Both the position numbers and the translations under genes were made by a program. Shown here in pieces: positions 1 through 9,734 of a DNA stretch of 64,000 nt. The stretch is from Nitzschia sp. pyKryTriq1 (taxonomy: Eukaryota; Bacillariophyta; Bacillariophyceae; Bacillariales; Bacillariaceae). The stretch lies in NCBI GenBank assembly GCA_956465555.1, contig OY101130.1, forward strand, positions 124,001 through 188,000, read 5' to 3'. The notes under the pieces were generated by a model. The model made no database searches and was not told the origin of the DNA. It saw nothing but the letters and a program-made list of their open reading frames with translations. How positions within the stretch are numbered: position 1 is the first letter of the stretch; the number at the start of each line of letters is the position of its first letter.

Positions 1-1078
1 ATACAGTAATACTCTTTTCCAGGTGTTCTTTGAGATAGGGAACGTGGGCCAAGTGAAAGAGAGTCGTACATGCCGCTTCTTGAATGGAAGCAGCAGCATC
101 AGAAGGATCAGAAGCATTCGCATCAGATCGAACAGCAGCAAAAGAAGACAGGACGTGCAGCATAATGCGTGCTCCACCAAACTTGGCCATGACGACCTTG
201 TAGTAGGAATCCTTCACGAGCTGCGCCAATAGGGCACATTGCTGTTCTACCGTTGCTTCATCGGTCGTTTCCGGTGTAGCCCCGGCTAGTTGGGTCAAGA
301 TGGCCTTGACCTGTTTGGAACTCGAACGTTGAGCAATCATCAGGCAAGAAGCCGGAAGAGCAGCAGTAGTTGTCTCGTTGTGGTTACTGCTGTTATTGTG
401 ATGATTGCGAAAGGATGTATTCTTGTTGCTAGTGGGAGACGGAAAACTGTTATGGTTGTTGCTCCAGTTGGTAGAAGAGCTGAATGAGTGGGGAAGGGAA
501 GAAAAACTGGTACTTGTAGCAGTTGTGAAGGAGGCGGACGTTCGAGACGTCAAGGAACTGGTAGTATGAGAGACCAGTAGAGGAGGTTTGAAGAGATTCA
601 TGTTGTGGGCGAGTCGATGCGGCGCGACTCGGCCCCGAAGAGCGGTTCGAACCCCATGCGGAGAGCCCATAAACTTGCTCGGTCCTCCTCCTCCTCCTCC
701 GGCGGCAGATGAACAGATCGAAAAGGAATCGTTCGACCGTATGGATCGACTCGAAACAGAGCCATTCCCGCTAATACCTCCTTTTCGGTTGCTGTTGCTG
801 TTGCCGTTGCTGCTGTTGTTGTCAGTGTTGCTGTTGCCTCTTGCTGATGATTTGGATGATATTAGCTTGGTAGTATAGTCGCCATTTCCAGTCAATGAAC
901 CGGAGGAGGAGTCGTCTCGCTCAATCATGCCAAAGTTCACATCGGGCAGAGAAGAGCACTCCATCTTTTCGAGTTCATGCTGGGGCTTCTGATGAGCAAG
1001 TATTCTTACGTGCTGAATCATGGAGTCGTTGACAGGGGGGATGTTGTTGGGTTGGTTTCGAGTACAGGGCACCATCAT
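1..1078 (-). CDS. Partial armadillo-like repeat protein (C-terminus off the left edge)
   Basis: The reverse strand is open from an ATG at 1078 (MMVPCTRNQPNN) to the window edge, about 359 residues. The first ~230 residues are Ser/Asn-rich low complexity. The last ~120 look helical and leucine-rich, with stretches such as KQVKAILTQLAGATPETT, EQQCALLAQLVKDSYYKVV and AACTTLFHLAHVPYLKEHL. Their spacing resembles armadillo/HEAT-type repeats. ATG ATG in tandem is the first start after stops. Function cannot be assigned; an ARM-like scaffold is an inference from helix pattern only, and most of any repeat domain would lie outside the window. Confidence 0.6.
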   Translation of the reverse strand, partial: MMVPCTRNQPNNIPPVNDSMIQHVRILAHQKPQHELEKMECSSLPDVNFGMIERDDSSSGSLTGNGDYTTKLISSKSSARGNSNTDNNSSNGNSNSNRKGGISGNGSVSSRSIRSNDSFSICSSAAGGGGGGPSKFMGSPHGVRTALRGRVAPHRLAHNMNLFKPPLLVSHTTSSLTSRTSASFTTATSTSFSSLPHSFSSSTNWSNNHNSFPSPTSNKNTSFRNHHNNSSNHNETTTAALPASCLMIAQRSSSKQVKAILTQLAGATPETTDEATVEQQCALLAQLVKDSYYKVVMAKFGGARIMLHVLSSFAAVRSDANASDPSDAAASIQEAACTTLFHLAHVPYLKEHLEKSITV

Positions 1079-2102
1079 TGTTATTGTTATGTTTGCGTTG
1101 TAGTTGTTATGCGCTGCTACAAAATATGAAGTTTTGTGATGCTGCATGTTTCTTTCCCCTTCTCCTACAACGTGCTGGGTGGATGCGTTTGCGAACACAG
1201 GGGAACACACGATCGCTGTCGAAATTCCACCGGCTTCTTTTTCCTCGGGGAAACCTTCATCCCTGTATCCGAACCGCAGAAGGTGGAAACCTTTCATCCC
1301 CTTGGAAATAATTACCGTACTGATGATTCGGAGAACAAGTTCAGTTGTTAAACGCTTATAATAGCCCTCATTTTATTTCTGCTTCGCTTTACTCGTATTT
1401 TTTTTTTTATTCTACATTTTTCATTCACATACTAACTGTATCACCGATTCGCTACTACATACGAGTACAGTAACTAAAACTACGAGTACGAGCTTTTGTT
1501 CGCCGAGCGTGCCGGGGTAGAGATATAATAAAATTTGGTGGTGCATCAATACATACTTCTCTTTCCCGCCGCCTGCACCTGCGGAAACTTGACTAACTCT
1601 ATCTATGTGTGGACATATTTTAATATTTCTCCGTTATTTTCGACCATATAAGCCTTCCTTCGTGGGAATCTCGGTTCGAATACTGTGGGGAGCTACAAGT
1701 ATGCCAAATCCGAACGCCGAGGAAGGGGCCGGGGAGACGATTCTCGCGCCGCCGTTGTAGTACTGTGGTGAGACAAGAGGAGGGGAGGCCAGACGAAAGA
1801 GGGGCGAAAGCAGACGAAGAACCATCAGAAAAGGGGGAAATCGTACCCCTATACTTAGACAGCACCCTAAATCAATATGTCCCATTACGGAGGGGGTTTT
1901 ACATCGTGATATTTCAAATATCAAGTATCATGCTCCTCCTCCACTTTGTTGCCATCATCGCCATCGCCATCGCCATCATCATCCAATACTTCAATGACAT
2001 CGCCTCGAGTCTGCACTTCTTGAAAGGATTTTGCCGCCAATCACTGTTCTTGGGTGGTGAGAAAAGCTGTCACTTCTTCAATTTCTGCATCCTTCTTCAT
2101 CG

Positions 2103-2543
2103 GAGGCCGGGATTTTCCAGGAATTCAGGCGTACTCGAGATCGTGACCAGCCCGACTAGAATAGATGCTAGCAAATCCAGCCTAATCCGACCGCGTTTGC
2201 CGGAATAAATCCCCACGCCCGCTGGCATCATTCTCCAAGCGTCTGTCTTCCAGCCAAAATTCCCCCAAAGATACCCCCAGCCTTGCTTACCTGCAATGTT
2301 GCCCCTAACTGCAGATGGATTTCTTCCTTCGACAAAAATGCCAGCCTGATCCATAATGTTGGGGTGGGAAATTGAGAGATACATCCTGGGAATTTTGGTT
2401 GGAGAAAAATTCTGGCGAATTCTCCGGGATGCCATTTTCTGAGTATTGGCTTAAAGAAAACCTGACTTTTCATCCATGGAGATTCTCCAAGGAATACAGA
2501 CCTGGAATGCCGAAGACCCCCATTCCTGGAAAATCCTGGCCTC
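2103..2543. repeat. Imperfect foldback / MITE-like inverted repeat, ~441 bp
   Basis: The left end (2103-2124) and the reverse complement of the right end (2522-2543) match at 21 of 22 bases, core GATTTTCCAGGAAT. A second nested pair lies inside: 2250-2264 (CCAGCCAAAATTCCC) against 2388-2402 (GGGAATTTTGGTTGG). Nested arms around a non-coding core are what a small foldback or MITE-type element would leave. I see no convincing target-site duplication, so the outer limits are approximate and the class is an inference. Confidence 0.5.
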
Positions 2544-2960
2544 TGATGTTGGTGCCACAACGGAATTTCCGTTTTCCGGATCCGGAAATTCCGGATCGGT
2601 CTGTCCTCTTATCCTGCCTTCACACGCAAATGCGCGCGATATTACGTACAACCCCAACGAACGAAGGAATAGTGACAAGACATTATCAACCCGACTGATG
2701 GAATAGTGTGAACACACTATTGGGCTTGGGGTAGCTGAAGGGCGACAATAACAGCCTAATCGAGGCTCTCGAAGATGAGCCTATGACCCTAAATAATAGC
2801 AAATGAGCGACAGGCTCTTCTTTTCATGGCCTACGGTCCGCCAACCACCACGTACGAGTACCAGGTATCATACCGTATGCTGATACCACAGCGTATCATG
2901 TATGTGTCGCTCCTCTACTCTAGAGAGTAGAGTAGAGGTCTCTACTATCTACTATTACTC

Positions 2961-2997
2961 TCTACTACTAGTAGTAGTAGTAGTAGTAGTAGCAGCA
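2961..2997. repeat. (TAG)n microsatellite
   Basis: Uninterrupted TAG units following CTACTAC-type sequence, so the whole stretch can fold on itself (CTACTACTAGTAGTAG). The same motif recurs in most intergenic gaps of the window. Confidence 0.8.
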
Positions 2998-3130
2998 GAC
3001 TTGACTTTGTTTACGAAGAATTCTTCGGGAGAGCTAAAACACAACGAATAAATATTGCTACGACTATATACACAGATCGTACGAAAATAGGGTTTCTTCC
3101 CTCCTTCCTTCCTTCCTTTGTTCTTTTTCA

Positions 3131-6100
3131 TCAACCAAAGAGCTCAACCAAGGGAGCTTCATCGTTCATGCTTTCAATCATGTCAAAGTGTCCAATGAAC
3201 GAAAACTCCCCCGTCGTGGTATTTTTGAGAAAGAATTGAGGGTATTTCCCTCGGACGGCGGAGGCGGCGCCACTGCTGATTCCAAACAGTTGATTCCGAA
3301 AATCTTTCCTGGACGGGTCGGATCCGTCGACAATCTCGGGACGGATCTTGTTGGAACGGAACATGACCAAGGCACGTTTCTGATTGGCCTTTTGAGTCCA
3401 ATCTCCAGAAGAAGTCGATAACAGGACTATCAAAGACTTGCCATTGATCACGGTCGGACCGTCCTCGTCACCAGACGATGACGATGGCAGGACTTGCTGG
3501 TCGTCGGTAGTGAAAGAGTCGGCGCCACGACCTCGCGAAGTAGTAGTCGTAGGAGGCGGAGGAGCACTGGTGGTAGTAGCAGCTGCTGCGAATGGTGCTG
3601 CTTTTGATACAATATCATCTCGTCCCAGCATACCCGACTCGTACATGTACTGGAAAGTATCAAAATCACCCACAAAGGTGGTTTCTCCACCGCGCTCCAG
3701 GAATAATTGTGGATAGTTTCCTCGAATACCGCTGATGCTAAAGAGTTTGTTGCGACGTTCTCGTACCTTGGGATCGGCAGCATCCACTGTTTCGTAGGGC
3801 AGATTCTTGCCTTTGAGCATGGCCACTGTATACTCTTGATTGCTCTTTTGAATCGCATTCCCCGACATGCTCGACATTAATAGAATCAAGGTGTCACCCG
3901 ATGGCTTCGGTGGTTTGCTCGACGATTCAGAAACGTGTTGTGCCTTGACTGACGGAAGAGCCATCTGTCTCGGAGAGGTAGGCGGTACATGCTCGGTTTG
4001 TGCCTTTTGGTGCTCCAGTATTCGAAGGCGCTTCCGCTCTTCCTCCATTCTCCAAATCGATAGTAGTCGCTCCTCCTCTTTTGCTCGATGAGCCCTTGCT
4101 TGCTCTTCTTCAACTCTTTGTCGTTCCAGCTTTTCTTCCTCTCTTTTTTTTCTGGCAATTTCCGAATAGGAAGCCGTCAGTGTTTTCTTTTCTGGATGGT
4201 GCCGTTCTGGAGATCGAAGAATGGGACTACTACTGGTCATCTTGGGTTCTGGCAAAATCGATTCTCGAAACTCTTGAGAGACTTGTTGCGCCAATAATTC
4301 TGCCTCTTCCTCCTCTTCGTCCGCTTGTGCCATTTCGGTAAATTCTCCCACGATATCCATGACAACTTGTTCTTCGTCTTCTTCTTGAGACGCGGATCGG
4401 TTGAGCATGACGAGTACATCTTCCTTTCGTTTCGGTAGAGGTGCATACTTTGCGGCCACTTCCCGGGCTGCCTTCACGTCGGCAAGTAATTGAGATTCTT
4501 CTTGGAACCATTGGTCGGCGGCATTCAGCAGTGCGGTATCTTTTTCTTCAGCTTGTGGTTGTTGGGACGACGAAAGTGTGGAGTTTGTTGCTTGCACGAG
4601 ACCTTGGAAATCAGCATCAGCTTCTTCTGCCGAGGAACCAAACTCTTGTAGTACCATGTCTTCGATGGCCTCGTTTTGTTCTTGAATATCGACATCATCA
4701 CTCGGGTTTGTTGGAACCACGTCCATTACGATATCACTTTGCACCGTCTCCAACACCGCATTGGAACCAGTAGAAACAAGGGTCACATCCAAAATACCCG
4801 AAACGTCACTCATCTTGCTAACGTTCGCAGGCTCGCTGTCCTCGTGGCTAATACGAGAAATGTTCTTGTCGGAACTGGCAGCAGCAGAATCCAAAGTGAC
4901 ATCCAAAATGCCACCCGATACTTCACGAAGCTCGGTTATATTGTTGTTGATCTCTTTGTTGATCTTGTTCTTGATGTCATTCATTTCCATCTCTCCTTCG
5001 CTTGGCGGCTGACTGTCTTCGTCACTGATGCGAGAAATATTATTGGTGTGGTTATTGTCGTCGGAAGTTGAAATATCTAGGACGCCCATATTAGCCATAC
5101 TCGCAATGGTTTCTGATCCTTCCACTTGGTTTTTGGACTTGTCAGCTTCGCCGCTGTCGTTGTTAATGTTAATGTGGTTGGTGTTGGTGTTGGTGATGGT
5201 ATTAGAAACCATCGAATCATCATCTGGAACACTTTTGACGACTCGAATGACCATCGATTCCTCCGCAACATCGTATTTGTCTTTGGCTTCTTCTTCTAGT
5301 ACTTCCGTGGTGGATTTATCGACCGATATTCGAACAGTGAGTGATGGTGAGGATGGTTCTTCTTGTTCTGGCTCATCGGATGGTACGCTCTCGATAGTGG
5401 TCGGGGATCGTTCCACGAGTGTCGTTTCGATGGAAGTTTCCTGAAGTATATTGGTAGTAGGCGATGCTGGCGCCGGTAGTAGATTTGGATCAACAACGTC
5501 AGCAGCAGCAGGAGCCATGATCGGCATTCGAACCACATTCGGAGGCGTAAGAGGACTAGTAGGAGGGCTAGTGGCGTGTTTGGGCGTTGTAGTAGTAGTA
5601 GCAGGATTGACCTTGTCGGAAAGATCTATCCTGCTACTACTACTAGCCCGTGACGATGGCGGAGTTTTCGGGGCTGGTTGTTTCTGTTCGTCGTTGACTT
5701 TTTTCTTCTTGTTGGGACTCTTGGGAGTAGACGGAGGCGATTGAGCGGGCGAGTAGACGGTCGTCGTCGTCGTCTTTGGGCTTTTGGGTGTAGTAGAGCG
5801 CCGCTTCTTGGTGGAAGCAGTGCTGGTGGTGGGGGAGGACGGGGCCATTGTTCGACTCTTTCGGGGTGTAGATGGAGGCGATCTCACACTTGTATCGTCC
5901 GACATGACCGACATGATGCTTCTCGTGGGTCGAACCGGCGGGACCTTTTTACCTCCACCAGTCCTACTATTACTACGTTCCGCAGCAGTATCCAAGGCCA
6001 TGGCTAATGCTTTTGAGATTTTGCCTCCACTGTGCATTTGAAGCACTTCCATTGCCTTGTACGGATCCTTTTCAAACCGAAATCCGGAATGTTCAATCGA

Positions 6101-7294
6101 CAACGGCAGAAACAATGGCGGATCAATATCGTAATTCTTGACTCTGGCCAATTGTGTGTCCGGATCCGTCTATCACAATAATAATATAAACACAATAATA
6201 AGAAGAAGAATAGAATGAGCGATGCAAAATAAATGCACAAAATCATGATTGAGAACCATGATTCAAACGAAATAGAACCACCAATGATGTCATCCTCACG
6301 TCACGTCACTTCACTTCACTTCACGTACCTTTTGTTGAAAATCCTCATCGGTCACCGAAGCGACAAAAAAGAGTCGCCGCTTGTATTCATTCGGGAGTAG
6401 TTCGTCATTACTATCTTGTTGTTGTTGTTGTTGTTGTTTGGACTTTTTCTTATTGCTGATGGGACTCTTCTTCTTTTTCATTTCTTTTCTTCGTTTCTTG
6501 AGACTTTCAGTCGGTCGCAAGATCAGTGGCAATATTCCATCCATGGCCGGAATATATCGTAAATCGATTCCTGTCTCTTCCCACACTTCTCGTGCTCCAC
6601 CCGCACGGGAGGCCAGGAATATATTGTTTTCGTGTATTTCAAATTCTTCCGCATCGACATGTCCACCTGGCAATTGATAATGGGGCGGTTTGTTCTTTTT
6701 GCGAGTACAGTGCAATAGAAGTAATCCATGAGTGGGATGGATCAACAACAAAAAGGCGCGGAAATCGTCCTCGGAATATCCCTTGGTAATCCAGGGAGAG
6801 GATTCGGTGGAGGAATCAAAATAATATTCGTCCGACAAATCCAAAATGGCATCCCAGGGCGACGCCGGATGTGCACCATCATCTTCCGGGGGAAGAGCCC
6901 CAGACGAGGAAGACGAGGAAGACGACGATGAGGACGAGGATTCTTCCGAGTCGTCACTACCGCTAGCTTCGTCATCGTCGTCGTTATCCTCTTCTTCTTC
7001 TTCTTCTTCTGGATTTTTGTCTCCTTTCTTTCCGTCCACTTGTTCTCCCTCTTCTTCGTCTTCTTCTTCTTCTTCTTCTTCGCCGTCGGGTGATATCATC
7101 CTGGAACCTTTAGTCCTCAGTTCCCACGCCTCGGCTTCTTGTTTCAATAACGCAGTTCCTCCTTCCACATCATCATGATGATCAGGCAATGTCACTGATT
7201 CTTCTTCGGCGGCGATGAATTTAGTCCGACCCCGATTCGCGATACCTTGTTGAGTATTGGTTCCTCCGATGCAATCGGAAAAGGTATTTCCCAT
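3131..7294 (-). CDS. Nudix hydrolase-like domain fused to two SH3BGR/thioredoxin-fold domains
   Basis: Two exons: 7294-6329 and 6169-3131, with the intron at 6328-6170 (GTACGT donor, GATAG acceptor, phase 0), giving ~1334 residues. The 3' frame has no ATG at its left end and continues the Nudix fold directly, which supports splicing. Exon 1 begins MGNTFSDC, then has an acidic Glu/Asp/Ser tract and a Nudix region with PGGHVDAEEF and the Nudix-box part REVWEETGI; the box carries an insert after the GG. The fold ends in exon 2 (PPLFLPLSIEHSGFRF). A long Ser/Thr/Pro linker and an Arg/Glu-rich coiled-coil-like stretch follow. Two repeated ~95-residue domains close the protein (GDTLILLMSSMSGNAIQKSN and GKSLIVLLSTSSGDWTQKAN), each with YPQLFL/YPQFFL and FVGDFD/FIGHFD, as in SH3BGR-like thioredoxin folds without an active-site CXXC. 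Substrate unknown; cytosolic or nuclear by lack of a leader. Confidence 0.8.
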
Positions 7295-7814
7295 TCTTAT
7301 TGATTCTTGAACAATGGTATTAAAATATTATGAAAGGAGAGAGAGAGAGAGACGACGACTCCTCAATGGTATTACGAATGGGTGATTGATGACGATGATG
7401 ACACCGCATCTATCGAGCGAAGTATATATGAGTACTCGTAGTAGTAGATACAAGTGAAAGAATTTTTGGAGGATATGCATCTTTCTTTTGATTTGAGTGT
7501 TCTTATTGTCGCATACTACTGTCGAGATGGCACAAACACCTGCCTTTTCTCACGTCAGCCGTTGATTCATGTGTTTCCGGTAAATTCGAGGATGCCAGCC
7601 TGGGCGCGCCATCTAACTGACCGGGAACGATCGCAAACGTTCGTTCATCATCTTCTTGCTTGCGTTCCGCCTCGCTCCGTCCGCCGACCGAAAAGTCGCG
7701 ATGCCATCCGTCCGTCCGTCCGACTGTCCGTCCGTCCTGGATCTGCACGGAAAGTAAGATAAGTCGTCATCTACCAACAATCAACGTCCATTCCATTCAT
7801 GATTCAAAATCCCA

Positions 7815-7860
7815 GTCGTGTGAGACGCGGGTCTAACGGTCCCAAAATGAAAAATTTTCG
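7815..7860. repeat. Copy 1 of a dispersed ~45-bp motif
   Basis: Matches 9448-9490 with a few mismatches and small indels. It lies about 520 bp upstream of the Nudix fusion start (7294), while copy 2 lies about 245 bp upstream of the four-helix gene and 310 bp upstream of the FAS1 gene. This gene-proximal placing hints at a shared upstream element. Confidence 0.6.
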
Positions 7861-7925
7861 AACGAAGTATGTATGTTGTATTGAATGAACAACGACGACT
7901 ACTCCTCTTCCATGATGCATGAAAG

Positions 7926-8020
7926 ACTACTACTAGTACTACTAGTAGTACTAGTAGTACTAGTAGTACTAGTAGTACTAGTAGTACTAGTAGTACTAGT
8001 AGTACTAGTAGTACTACTAT
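7926..8020. repeat. Palindromic tandem repeat, unit TAGTAGTAC
   Basis: About eight to ten 9-bp units in a row. Because each junction reads CTAG/GTAC on both strands, the array is largely self-complementary and could form hairpins. It is non-coding and lies between the Nudix fusion gene and the fasciclin gene. Confidence 0.85.
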
Positions 8021-8340
8021 GATACTCTTTTAAAAGTAGAATCTCTGCAGCACGAGGAGTATTGCAGTACGAGTACTAGTAGTCTACTAGCTAGACTAGA
8101 GTACTAGCAGCATATTCTTATTCCTAGTACTATCATTATTACTACTAGTAGTAGATCATTCTTATTTCTTGCTTGATTCACAATGTTTTGCCGATTAGTG
8201 CCTCGTAGCTACTACTACTACTAGACGTTGTTAGTTGTCTTAGTAGAAGAGAGGATAGACGACTCCTTCTTCTTTGGACGAGCAGGACGAGCTTGTCGGA
8301 GGTAGTTGAGCAGTAGTTTCTTGCTACCCACCAGAAGTAC

Positions 8341-9135
8341 CTAGGCAAACTCTGCGGCCGAATCCGATGGTGGTGGCAGCTTCGTTTTGAGTGATTTGAG
8401 TGGTGGTAGTGGTTCTTGTTTGCTAGTACTACTACTAGTAGCAGTAGTAGTAGTAGTAGTCGCCTTCGGAGGAGGGACGCTCATCTGGATGGGACTGGCT
8501 GGCAGTCCGGGACAGCAAGCTGGGATTGGGACTCTGTCACATTTGGTGTCTTCTCTCGGTACCAACACTCTGTCGATAAAGTGGATAACTCCATTCGAAG
8601 CTTCAATGGATTTTCCGTCTTGGATGGTAGCCCAGTGACTCCCCTGACCAAAGTTGATACATGTTTGGGCAATATACTTTGGCGGGACCGAAAGGGAAAA
8701 GACCTCCAACGCCACACCCTCGAGCATGGGACAATAGGCTTGGCCGGAAAAATCGGAAGATCGCAGAATCTTGGTTCCTTCAATCACATGGTAAAACGCC
8801 GTCCGATTGGCCGTATGGCTATCCATAGTAATTCTTGCTGCTGCCACAAGGTAACGGTCGTCGTTGTTGTCCACCACGTTATTGTGGGGCGCAAATACAG
8901 TGAATGACTTGGTGTTATCGGCCAGAAGGTTGGCAAGGAGTTCAGCATCCGCAGCAGCGTTGGTGAGATTCTTGAGATATTCCAAATCCTTACGCTGCGA
9001 GATGAGATCGGCAATAGTCATGTCCACCGTGGTGGCTACTAGTACTGCTGCTGGACGAGGAGCTGCTGATGCTGATAAAGTCGCCGCAGAACTCAAGAAG
9101 AGAACAAGGAGGGATGCGACAGAAAAAAGGTTCAT
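8341..9135 (-). CDS. Secreted fasciclin (FAS1)-domain protein
   Basis: 264 residues from the ATG at 9135. A signal peptide is clear (MNLFSVASLLVLFLSSAATL, cleavage likely near ASA-APR). One FAS1 domain spans about residues 33-195: an N-terminal helix region (TIADLISQRKDLEYLKNLTN), the H1-type box FTVFAPHNNV, the central YHVIEGTKILRSSD, and the C-terminal H2-type box NGVIHFIDRVLVP. The tail is Cys-Pro then Thr/Ser/Pro-rich, with no GPI-like hydrophobic end. FAS1 proteins act in adhesion and extracellular matrix; secretion to the wall or mucilage is an inference. A lone FAS1 domain of this length is ordinary. It is single-exon. Copies of a 45-bp motif lie on both sides of it. Confidence 0.9.
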   Translation of the reverse strand: MNLFSVASLLVLFLSSAATLSASAAPRPAAVLVATTVDMTIADLISQRKDLEYLKNLTNAAADAELLANLLADNTKSFTVFAPHNNVVDNNDDRYLVAAARITMDSHTANRTAFYHVIEGTKILRSSDFSGQAYCPMLEGVALEVFSLSVPPKYIAQTCINFGQGSHWATIQDGKSIEASNGVIHFIDRVLVPREDTKCDRVPIPACCPGLPASPIQMSVPPPKATTTTTTATSSSTSKQEPLPPLKSLKTKLPPPSDSAAEFA

Positions 9136-9734
9136 GGTGATGTATGGTATTCGTAGTTCTTTTATTACCTATTGGGATGAATATATTATGAAGATCAAGA
9201 AGGACAAGAAGATGCGCTTTTTGTTTGGGACGGTCGTCGCGTCGTTGGGCATCGCATTTTTGGGGACGGTGTCGGTCATTCATTCAGGCGGAACGAAGTC
9301 AGGAAGATGATATCAAGAACGGATATATTATTATGCCTTCAAGAACACCAAAAATTGAAAACGGCGTAACAAGACGTCATCACGTCAGTCTGATCCGATA
9401 GATTATTCATCCGGTATTCCATGTAGCCAGCCAGTCGTGTGGCGGGAGTCGTGAGACGCGGTCTAACGGTCCCCAAACGAAGAATTTTCGGCAGTCGACA
9501 CGCATCGCACGCATCATCGACAACCACTTCACCTCTCTGGTCTTTCGTCTGTCGACTACTACTACTACTACTACTACTAGTAGAGCAGCATCACAAATAG
9601 CTTCTGCCAAGTCGGAACAACAGCATTGAGCTCGTCCATATTCGTCATATTCTTCATTAGTTCTACTACAACTACAGACAGTCAACAGTACTACTAGTAG
9701 TAGTAGCACCTCCTCTCTTCCACCACCGCATACC
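9136..9734. other. Divergent promoter region between the FAS1 and four-helix membrane genes
   Basis: A ~600-bp gap from which both neighbours are transcribed outward. It contains the second copy of the dispersed 45-bp motif (9448-9490) and CTA/TAG runs at 9545-9583 and 9690-9707. No gene seen. Confidence 0.6.
9448..9490. repeat. Copy 2 of a dispersed ~45-bp motif
   Basis: Shares GTGAGACGCGG, TCTAACGGTCCC and ATTTTCG, in the same order, spacing and orientation, with 7815-7860. The shared block is non-coding. It may be a regulatory element or a remnant of a duplicated piece. Confidence 0.6.

Larger units (their letters stand above)
1079..3130. other. Intergenic region with foldback-like repeat and microsatellites
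   Basis: No supported gene. It holds T-rich DNA near 1400, an imperfect inverted-repeat element (listed separately), a 16-bp palindrome TTTCCGGATCCGGAAA at 2573-2588, CTCTACT-type palindromes at 2920-2970 and a TAG run ending near 2990. Short open frames at 1620-2717 lie inside or around the inverted repeat and have no recognisable protein. Confidence 0.6.
7295..8340. other. Intergenic region with palindromic tandem repeat and a dispersed 45-bp motif
   Basis: No supported gene. It contains (GA)n at 7337-7353, a Cys/Gly-type GC-rich patch at 7600-7740 (GTCCGTCC repeats), one copy of a ~45-bp motif shared with 9448-9490 (at 7815-7860), and a 9-bp palindromic tandem repeat at 7926-8020. The open frame at 7454-7762 looks like a chance frame. 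Confidence 0.6.

Noticed and set aside
633-660. GGTTCGAACCCC, which resembles a tRNA B-box
   Set aside because: No A-box or cloverleaf upstream, and it lies inside the partial ARM-like coding frame.
6311-7294. Treating the Nudix frame as a complete 327-residue gene
   Set aside because: It would stop right after a GTACGT donor in mid-fold; the next frame completes the Nudix fold, so it is exon 1.
7454-7762. Open frame in the gap left of the FAS1 gene
   Set aside because: Its end is made of GTCCGTCC repeats, and it has no domain or leader.
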